Below are positions 1 to 4,407 of a stretch of 5,749 nucleotides of DNA, in pieces. Made by a program: the position numbers and the translations under genes. The notes under the pieces are model-generated. The model did not search any database. It had not been told where the DNA came from and saw only the letters and a list, made by a program, of their open reading frames with translations. This DNA comes from Candidatus Scatoplasma merdavium (GTDB lineage: Bacteria; Bacillota_I; Bacilli_A; RFN20; CAG-288), in contig JADING010000119.1 in NCBI GenBank assembly GCA_017694135.1, forward strand, positions 1-5,749, read 5' to 3'. Every line of letters starts with the position of its first letter. Position 1 is the first letter of the stretch.

Positions 1-32
1 TACAATAACAAAAGGATTAAAAGCAAAACAAA

Positions 33-68
33 ATGGATGCCTCCATCTAAATTTAGGGAAGCATCCAT
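33..68 (-). terminator. Rho-independent terminator for the TM2-domain gene
   Basis: Inverted repeat ATGGATGC (33-40) and GCATCCAT (61-68), an 8-bp perfect stem. A C/A mismatch is followed by three more pairs (TCC with GGA), and the loop contains CTAAATTTAG. Read on the minus strand, the stem is followed by TTTTGTTTTG, a U-rich tract, whereas the plus strand has no T run after it. It therefore terminates leftward transcription, most simply that of the TM2 gene whose stop codon lies about 80 bases away. Confidence 0.7.
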
Positions 69-148
69 GTTAGTCTTATGATATAATCCAGTTAACAAAC
101 ATTTAATGTCTAGGATTTGGGGTACCCATCATATACAGGCGGTAAGAC

Positions 149-397
149 TTACTTGTTCTTTTCGAGCATGTCAATGTAATAAAGGGGATTAAGGCGATAT
201 TTTTTAAACAGGGCCATAACTAAATCGACAATGTTCCAAATTACTCCGACGAAGGCACATGTAGCGAGAAGTTTAACTAAGAAGGTTTTCCAGCCATCTT
301 TCTTCCCGAAGTAGAACTTATCAATGCCTAACCATCCGAGGAAAACAATAACAACAATAAGTAGCCAATCTATTTTTTCTTGATCCAATTGATCCAT
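149..397 (-). CDS. Small TM2-domain membrane protein
   Basis: This 82-residue protein has the layout of the TM2 family: two hydrophobic helices joined by a short polar turn. Helix 1 covers about residues 11-24. The turn GIDKFYFGKKDGW (24-36) matches the family pattern G-x-[HD]-[RK]-F-Y-x-G. Helix 2 covers about 39-63 and ends in IWNIVDLV (53-60), matching the conserved IWxxIDL. There is no cleavable signal peptide; the protein is expected in the cytoplasmic membrane with a basic tail (KKYR). TM2 proteins are widespread and their molecular role in bacteria is mostly undefined, so no function is claimed. The ATG is preceded by AGGAG (404-408 on the plus strand) at a 6-base spacing. A clear promoter and a downstream hairpin suggest a monocistronic gene, divergent from its right-hand neighbour. 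Confidence 0.85.
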   Translation of the reverse strand: MDQLDQEKIDWLLIVVIVFLGWLGIDKFYFGKKDGWKTFLVKLLATCAFVGVIWNIVDLVMALFKKYRLNPLYYIDMLEKNK

Positions 398-421
398 GCT
401 TTTCTCCTATCAATCTTGGAT

Positions 422-451
422 ATTATACTTTTAAAAATTAAATATAGTCAA
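422..451 (-). promoter_or_regulatory. Sigma-A-type promoter of the TM2-domain gene
   Basis: On the minus strand, TTGACT (451 to 446) is followed after 18 bases by a perfect TATAAT (427 to 422). Transcription should start near 415, giving a leader of roughly 18 bases that contains the AGGAG ribosome binding site at 408-404. Both hexamers are close to consensus, so a fairly strong constitutive promoter is likely. Confidence 0.8.
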
Positions 452-512
452 CATTACTCAAAAGCTCTAATCTGTTTACTAAAAGGCGCCAATTTTTTAT
501 TATTGAATAAAT

Positions 513-1205
513 ATGATAGAAACCATTAAGAAATATGCGAAAGAAATTTTATTTAAGTATCGTTCACTAAGTTACGTTCAAAAAAGCAACATAAACACTT
601 TTATTATTAGTTTGTTTTCTCTGTTGTGGTTAGCTGCTAAGTTCTTTTTATCGGTTTATTATAAGTCGATAATTTTTATTTCCTCTTCTTCATTTTCCGC
701 GGTTGTTTTGTTTGCCAAAGCCGTCTATTTAGATAGTTTGTTACGAGGGAAGGTCTCTGAGAAAAACAAGCTTAAATATTATGGAATAATGAATTTTTGC
801 GTGTATCTTTCATCGTCATCTTACATTGCTTATTGGGGATATGCTATGGGGAATCCTAACGTGCTTTCTTTTCCTTTGAGTCAGGTCATTTGGTTTGTTT
901 CTGTTTCTTTAATCGAATCTATAAGTGCGATATATGGCATTTATAGAGAAAGGAAAGAGAGAGATTTTCTTTTGCAGGGACTTAAGTGCATAAATTTGTC
1001 TACAGCCATTGGCTCTACATCGGTAGCGATCATTTCTCTTTGTTCATATGAAAAGTTCTTTGGGTTCTTATCTAATTACGCTATTGCCTATTGGATGGTA
1101 TTTGTAGGCTTTTATATGAGTTTTAATTTAGCTAGAAATATTAAAATGTACAAAAGAATGAAGCTGTTGGCGTTTACTAGACTCAATAGAGAAGAACTCG
1201 TTTGA
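513..1205 (+). CDS. Unrecognised polytopic membrane protein (about six spans)
   Basis: This 230-residue protein matches no family I recognise. Hydrophobic segments at about 29-49, 53-72, 91-112, 123-143, 160-178 and 188-206 suggest six membrane helices. A basic, soluble N-terminus (KKYAKEILFKYR), a charged loop at 144-151 (YRERKERD) and a basic tail at 207-228 would all face the cytoplasm under the positive-inside rule. Ser runs sit in helices 2 and 3 (SSSS at 57-60 and 100-103). No catalytic or transport motif is visible. The only in-frame start near the beginning is the ATG at 513, because an in-frame TGA lies at 504-506. No Shine-Dalgarno precedes it: AAAAGG at 481-486 is too far away, so expression may be weak. 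The stop TGA is followed at once by TAA. The gene ends only 12 bases before the rpmE promoter, with no terminator hairpin between them. Confidence 0.7.
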   Translation: MIETIKKYAKEILFKYRSLSYVQKSNINTFIISLFSLLWLAAKFFLSVYYKSIIFISSSSFSAVVLFAKAVYLDSLLRGKVSEKNKLKYYGIMNFCVYLSSSSYIAYWGYAMGNPNVLSFPLSQVIWFVSVSLIESISAIYGIYRERKERDFLLQGLKCINLSTAIGSTSVAIISLCSYEKFFGFLSNYAIAYWMVFVGFYMSFNLARNIKMYKRMKLLAFTRLNREELV

Positions 1206-1217
1206 TAAAAATAGCCC

Positions 1218-1246
1218 TTGTTAGGTTGATAAAAATAGTATATACT
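1218..1246 (+). promoter_or_regulatory. Promoter of rpmE
   Basis: TTGTTA (1218-1223), a 17-base spacer, then TATACT (1241-1246) form a near-consensus sigma-A promoter. The predicted start near 1253 gives a leader of about 43 bases, which includes the hairpin at 1262-1279 and the AAAGGAG ribosome binding site at 1282-1288. Confidence 0.8.
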
Positions 1247-1261
1247 TTGTTAGCTATCTGC

Positions 1262-1279
1262 GCTTAGCAAAATCTAAGC
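1262..1279 (+). promoter_or_regulatory. Leader hairpin upstream of rpmE
   Basis: GCTTAG (1262-1267) and CTAAGC (1274-1279) form a perfect 6-bp stem with loop CAAAAT, ending two bases before the ribosome binding site. Structured leaders that bind the encoded protein are known for several L31 genes, including Bacillota. This one has the right position and size for translational feedback, but I cannot match it to a described leader, so regulation is inferred. Confidence 0.4.
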
Positions 1280-1295
1280 TGAAAGGAGATGTCGT

Positions 1296-1505
1296 ATGAA
1301 AAAAGGAATTCACCCGGAATATCACCGCTGCAAGGTCACTTGCGTCAACTGCGGAGAAACCTTCGAAACCGGTTCGGTTTTAAAGGAAATCAGAGTCGAT
1401 ACTTGCGCTAAGTGCCACTCTTATTTCACTGGTAAAGCTGGTGCTATCGTTTCTGATGGTCGTATCGATCGTTTCAACAAGAAGTACGCCAAAAAGGAAA
1501 ACTAA
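1296..1505 (+). CDS. rpmE: 50S ribosomal protein bL31, zinc-binding form
   Basis: This 69-residue protein is a clear L31. It starts MKKGIHPEYH, has CVNCG at 16-20 and CAKCHSYFTGKAG at 37-49, and ends in GRIDRFNKKY (55-64). Cys16, Cys19, Cys37 and Cys40 form the metal-binding set of the C+ type, as opposed to the cysteine-free paralogue (YtiA/RpmE2) made under zinc limitation. L31 sits on the large subunit and contributes to the bridge between subunits. The length is normal for the family. AAAGGAG at 1282-1288 gives an excellent ribosome binding site 7 bases before the ATG. The gene has its own promoter and a terminator immediately after it, so it is monocistronic, apart from possible read-through from the upstream membrane gene. 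Confidence 0.97.
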   Translation: MKKGIHPEYHRCKVTCVNCGETFETGSVLKEIRVDTCAKCHSYFTGKAGAIVSDGRIDRFNKKYAKKEN

Positions 1506-1526
1506 GTTTTATTTGTTCGATTTATT

Positions 1527-1550
1527 AAGAGGGGAAACCCTCTTTTTTCT
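1527..1550 (+). terminator. Rho-independent terminator of rpmE
   Basis: AAGAGGG (1527-1533) and CCCTCTT (1538-1544) form a perfect 7-bp stem closed by a GAAA tetraloop and followed by a run of T (TTTTTTCTTT). It begins 22 bases after the rpmE stop codon, a textbook intrinsic terminator. Confidence 0.92.
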
Positions 1551-1579
1551 TTAAAGTTACGCTTGTTTCTAAGTATAAT
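1551..1579 (+). promoter_or_regulatory. Probable promoter of metG
   Basis: A perfect -10 hexamer TATAAT lies at 1574-1579. The -35 is poor: the best fit at a 17-base spacing is TTAAAG (1551-1556). The start would be near 1586, leaving a leader under 20 bases that holds AAGGAG (1592-1597), 6 bases before the ATG. There is no room for a T-box or S-box riboswitch, so tRNA-sensing control of metG is not supported here. Confidence 0.6.
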
Positions 1580-1603
1580 TAAGGCGGCATCAAGGAGTTT
1601 AAT

Positions 1604-3202
1604 ATGTCAGATAAAAAGTATTTTTATATCACTACCCCTATTTATTACGCTTCGGCTAATTTGCACATAGGTCACGCTTATTGTGAAACTATTACTGATA
1701 CTATCGCTCGCTACAAACGCTTGCGCGGCTACGAAGTTTTCTTTTTGACTGGTGCGGATGAACACGGAGAAAAGATTGCTAAAAACGCAGCGAAGGCTAA
1801 CACTGATCCTCAGAGTTTTGTCGATGAGATAGCAGAGAACTTTAAACGTGTTTGGTCTGCGATGGGAATAACTTACAACGGGTTTATTCGTACGACCTCA
1901 CCTAAACACATGGAAGTTGTTCAAAAGGTTTTCACTAAGCTTTTAGAACAGGGAGATATCTATTTAGGAGAATACGAAGGGTGGTATTGCACCCCTTGTG
2001 AAGCCTTCTGGACTTCAACTCAAGTCGGAGAGAATCACATTTGCCCTGATTGTGGTAGAGAAGTTCACAAAGAAAAACAGAAGGCATATTTCTTAAATTG
2101 TAAGAAATATGTTCCGGCTTTATTAGATTTTTATAAATCTCACCCGGATTTTGTTCCGAATGGAAAGCTCAATGAAATGATCAACACTTTCATTAAGCCG
2201 GGGTTAGAGGATTTGTGCATTACTAGAAGCGAGCTAAGTTGGGGTGTACCTATTAAAGAAGATCCTAAGCAGGTTGTTTACGTTTGGATTGACGCTTTAT
2301 TAAATTACATTTCCGCTTTAGGCTACCTTTCTGACGATGATTCTCTATTTAAAAAGTTCTGGTCTGATGAGAGTGTTATCGTTCAGTTTGCCGGTAGAGA
2401 AATCAACCGTTTTCACACTATTTACTGGCCGATTCTTTTGTTAGCTTTAGGCCTTAGATTACCTGATACCATCTATGTTCACGGCATGCTTTTGACTAGA
2501 TCTGGTGTTAAACTTTCCAAGTCTTTAGGTAACGCCCCTTCTCCTCTTCCTTTAATTGAACGTTACTCTGTCGATGCTTTGCGTTATTACATGGTTTCAG
2601 AAGTTAAAGTCGGAGAAGATGGAACCTTTACTCCAACGCAGTTTATTAACCGTATTAATTCTGATTTGGTCAATTCTTATGGAAACTTACTTAACCGCTC
2701 TTTAGCTATGGTTAAAAAGTACTTCAATGGCATTGTTCCGGAAATTAAAGAATTTAAAGATCCTAACACTATCAAACTGTTTGAAGATATCGATTTAGCT
2801 ATAGAAAACTACCAGTTGTCTATGGATAAATACAATGTGACTGAAGGTGCATATCACGCTATTTCTATCGCTAATTTAGCAAATAAATACGTCGATACCA
2901 TGGCTCCGTGGGCTCTTTCTAAAGATCCGAGTAAATTAGAAGCTTTAAAAGAAACGATGTACGCTTTATGCGAGGCGATTCGCGTGGCATCTATCGCTTT
3001 AAAACCCTTCTTAGTTACTAAAGCAGATGACGCTTTAAGTCAGTTAAATGTCAAAGGTGAATTAACAGAGTATTCATCTATCAAATCTCATTTTGGACTT
3101 TCTAATATTGAAATCGGTGAGACTCACACCCTCTTCCCTCGTTTAAATGTTAACGATGAGCAAGCCTTTTTAACTGAGCTTATCGATGGAAAGACTAAGT
3201 AA
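1604..3202 (+). CDS. metG: Methionine--tRNA ligase (short form without C-terminal tRNA-binding domain)
   Basis: This cytoplasmic class I synthetase charges tRNA-Met with methionine using ATP. The Rossmann catalytic domain opens with YITTPIYYASANLHIGHAY, where HIGH is at 21-24. A zinc-knuckle insert follows with C129-TP-C132 and C147-PD-C150 (CPDCGREV), the four-cysteine arrangement seen in Bacillus-type enzymes. The conserved VYVWIDALLNY is at 225-235, FAGREINRFHTIYWP at 262-276, and the KMSKS loop reads KLSKS at 303-307. The helical anticodon-binding domain spans about 345-495 (NSDLVNSYGNLLNR, then ANKYVDTMAPWAL). The protein ends at residue 532 without the roughly 110-residue C-terminal tRNA-binding and dimerisation domain found in the 664-residue B. 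subtilis enzyme. A clean stop and terminator indicate a natural short form, as many bacteria have. Motifs are intact, so it should be the functional housekeeping enzyme. Confidence 0.97.
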   Translation: MSDKKYFYITTPIYYASANLHIGHAYCETITDTIARYKRLRGYEVFFLTGADEHGEKIAKNAAKANTDPQSFVDEIAENFKRVWSAMGITYNGFIRTTSPKHMEVVQKVFTKLLEQGDIYLGEYEGWYCTPCEAFWTSTQVGENHICPDCGREVHKEKQKAYFLNCKKYVPALLDFYKSHPDFVPNGKLNEMINTFIKPGLEDLCITRSELSWGVPIKEDPKQVVYVWIDALLNYISALGYLSDDDSLFKKFWSDESVIVQFAGREINRFHTIYWPILLLALGLRLPDTIYVHGMLLTRSGVKLSKSLGNAPSPLPLIERYSVDALRYYMVSEVKVGEDGTFTPTQFINRINSDLVNSYGNLLNRSLAMVKKYFNGIVPEIKEFKDPNTIKLFEDIDLAIENYQLSMDKYNVTEGAYHAISIANLANKYVDTMAPWALSKDPSKLEALKETMYALCEAIRVASIALKPFLVTKADDALSQLNVKGELTEYSSIKSHFGLSNIEIGETHTLFPRLNVNDEQAFLTELIDGKTK

Positions 3203-3209
3203 ATAAAAT

Positions 3210-3244
3210 ATCCCGAAGCGAAACAAATTCACTTCGGGATTTTT
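3210..3244 (+). terminator. Terminator of metG, probably bidirectional
   Basis: ATCCCGAAG (3210-3218) pairs with CTTCGGGAT (3232-3240), a perfect 9-bp stem. It extends past a C/A mismatch by GAA/TTC to a five-base loop (ACAAA) and is followed by TTTTT (3240-3244). On the minus strand the same stem is followed by ATTTTATTT, and the convergent acetyltransferase-like gene ends about 40 bases away with no other hairpin, so it may stop transcripts from both sides. Confidence 0.9.
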
Positions 3245-3280
3245 CTTTGAAAGCAAAATTAAATTAACGGAGTTTTGAGG

Positions 3281-3976
3281 CTATTTTTGATATTTTTTTC
3301 TGAGCTCTAAGTATTTTTCATATGCTTCTTTAGGAGGAAGAAGGACCAAGGTTTGAATGTTATTGAAAGCTTGAGCGAGGGGGAGTCCATCCACTAAGGT
3401 GTGAGATACAGTTAAGTTTAAGTTCACGTAACATTTGTTTTCTTTAAAGAAGTATTTACCAAAACAAGCTCGGGTAACTGACATTGAATCGTAATTACCT
3501 AAAGGAATCGGATGAGACATTGAAGTGTAATTCAATGTTGGTATAGTCGTGGCATACACAGCGGAAGGATCGTTGCATATAGGGAAGCGGTCTAAGTTGT
3601 CATCGATGTCGAGAGTTTTGGTTATTTCGATTATTTCCCGGCATTTTTTCGTAAAAGCATCAAAGTCAAAATCCATTTCAAAGCCGCTGTTAAGATAGAC
3701 TCCGCTGTTGTTTAAAACTGTGAAAGTCGGATTGACCGTTTCGCATTCATATACTTCGTTTTTAATCTCTCTAAGGCGAAGTTCATAGACGCTATTAAGA
3801 CCGAGCATCAGATAATACATAAAAACGATGAAGAAAGAAACATTCTTTTCTTTGTTCAATTCTATGAGTTTAGTTACATCAATATCTACATTGAAACCGT
3901 AAGTGGGGTTTAGATAAGTTTTGAAGTAATTATATTGGTTGCGTTTGATGTAATGTTTTAAATCTAGTTTTTTCAT
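3281..3976 (-). CDS. Chloramphenicol acetyltransferase-like protein (CatA family)
   Basis: This 231-residue protein belongs to the CAT fold that moves an acetyl group from acetyl-CoA to an alcohol. It follows classical CAT along its length: an N-terminal YIKRNQYNYF (9-18), VYELRLR (63-69) before NPTFTVLN (82-89), FGKYF (172-176), and the active-site block SHTLVDG at 191-197. The catalytic His192 and structural Asp196 of HHxxxDG are present, but the first His is Ser. The Ser that helps stabilise the transition state in classical CAT (Ser148, PWVSFTS) aligns with Asn149 (PTLNYTS), and the adjacent Trp is Thr. Such divergence is common in chromosomal homologues of unknown substrate, so drug resistance should not be assumed. 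The ATG at 3976 is chosen; an in-frame TTG at 3985 would add three residues, but a purine run lies only two bases before it. Neither start has a strong ribosome binding site, and I could not assign a promoter. Confidence 0.85.
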   Translation of the reverse strand: MKKLDLKHYIKRNQYNYFKTYLNPTYGFNVDIDVTKLIELNKEKNVSFFIVFMYYLMLGLNSVYELRLREIKNEVYECETVNPTFTVLNNSGVYLNSGFEMDFDFDAFTKKCREIIEITKTLDIDDNLDRFPICNDPSAVYATTIPTLNYTSMSHPIPLGNYDSMSVTRACFGKYFFKENKCYVNLNLTVSHTLVDGLPLAQAFNNIQTLVLLPPKEAYEKYLELRKKYQK

Positions 3977-3985
3977 ACTATTCAA

Positions 3986-4338
3986 TTCTATCTTTTTTTC
4001 TCATTGTTGTCTTTGAGATTTGATATTTTTTTAATGTTTGAATCGCATTTGATGTGAATTGTTCTATGACACAATAATATCGGACTTTTTTATAGAAAAC
4101 TATCGGTTTTCACTATAATATTGCTTTTTTTATCAAAAGTCTCGAACCGTTCGGCTTTGACGATTATCATTACATATTAAAATTCTATCTCTTACGCGAT
4201 TTGGCTTAATAGTACTAAAAATTATGTGATTTACACGATATAGACTTAGACTATTTTTAAATTCCTGATGGAAAGTACAAAAAATACATGCGATTTTTAA
4301 TATAAACGATAAACATTGATTTCGATTTGTGGGCGGAA
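3986..4338. other. AT-rich intergenic region without a recognisable gene
   Basis: Between the two divergent genes I find no open frame of useful length, no tRNA and no terminator. What is visible: an imperfect inverted repeat at 4091-4117, the odd palindrome CGAACCGTTCG near 4143-4153, and several scattered copies of a CGATTT or TGATTT word (around 4198, 4229, 4291 and 4321). This stretch separates the core block (rpmE, metG) from a gene with different codon use, so it may include an insertion boundary. The promoter of the acetyltransferase-like gene should also lie here. Confidence 0.5.
4091..4117. repeat. Imperfect inverted repeat in the intergenic region
   Basis: GAAAAC (4095-4100) pairs with GTTTTC (4106-4111) around the five-base loop TATCG. 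Beyond a two-base bulge, TATA (4091-4094) pairs with TATA (4114-4117). There is no T run directly after it on either strand, so it is not a convincing terminator. It could be an operator for the leftward acetyltransferase-like gene. Low GC makes chance symmetry likely. Confidence 0.35.
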
Positions 4339-4389
4339 ATTATTGTATACTTTATTGTATACTTTTTAAGAAATATGGTATACAATCAA
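4339..4389 (+). repeat. Three promoter copies of a 12-bp unit (two direct, one inverted)
   Basis: Copy 1, ATTATTGTATAC (4339-4350), and copy 2, TTTATTGTATAC (4351-4362), are adjacent and differ only at their first base. Copy 3, GTATACAATCAA (4378-4389), is the unit in reverse complement with one difference from copy 2 (11/12). All contain the palindromic core GTATAC. Copy 2 covers the likely -35 and copy 3 covers the -10, the geometry of a repressor operator. The same unit recurs with one base changed inside the downstream gene at 5581-5616. Confidence 0.8.
4355..4384 (+). promoter_or_regulatory. Promoter of the AlbA_2/ATPase gene
   Basis: TTGTAT (4355-4360), an 18-base spacer, then TATACA (4379-4384) preceded by TGG give an extended -10 promoter. 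Transcription would start near 4391, leaving a leader of under 20 bases. The TATACT words inside repeat copies 1 and 2 (4346-4351 and 4358-4363) are alternative -10 elements. AAGGGG (4395-4400), 7 bases before the ATG, is the ribosome binding site. Because both hexamers lie inside repeat copies, a protein that binds the repeats would block RNA polymerase. Confidence 0.65.
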
Positions 4390-4407
4390 TAAAAAAGGGG
4401 TGCTATT

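Noticed and set aside
79..87. TGATATAAT resembling an extended -10 promoter on the plus strand
   Set aside because: No -35 lies at the right distance, and no plus-strand gene begins until 513. In AT-rich DNA this is probably chance.
1506..1603. A T-box or other riboswitch upstream of metG
   Set aside because: The only hairpin here is the rpmE terminator, and the metG -10 lies less than 30 bases before the start codon, so there is no space for a leader RNA.
4125..4131. A run of seven T after the inverted repeat at 4091-4117, as a terminator
   Set aside because: The run begins 14 bases after the end of the main stem (eight after the outer TATA arm) and no plus-strand gene lies upstream to terminate.
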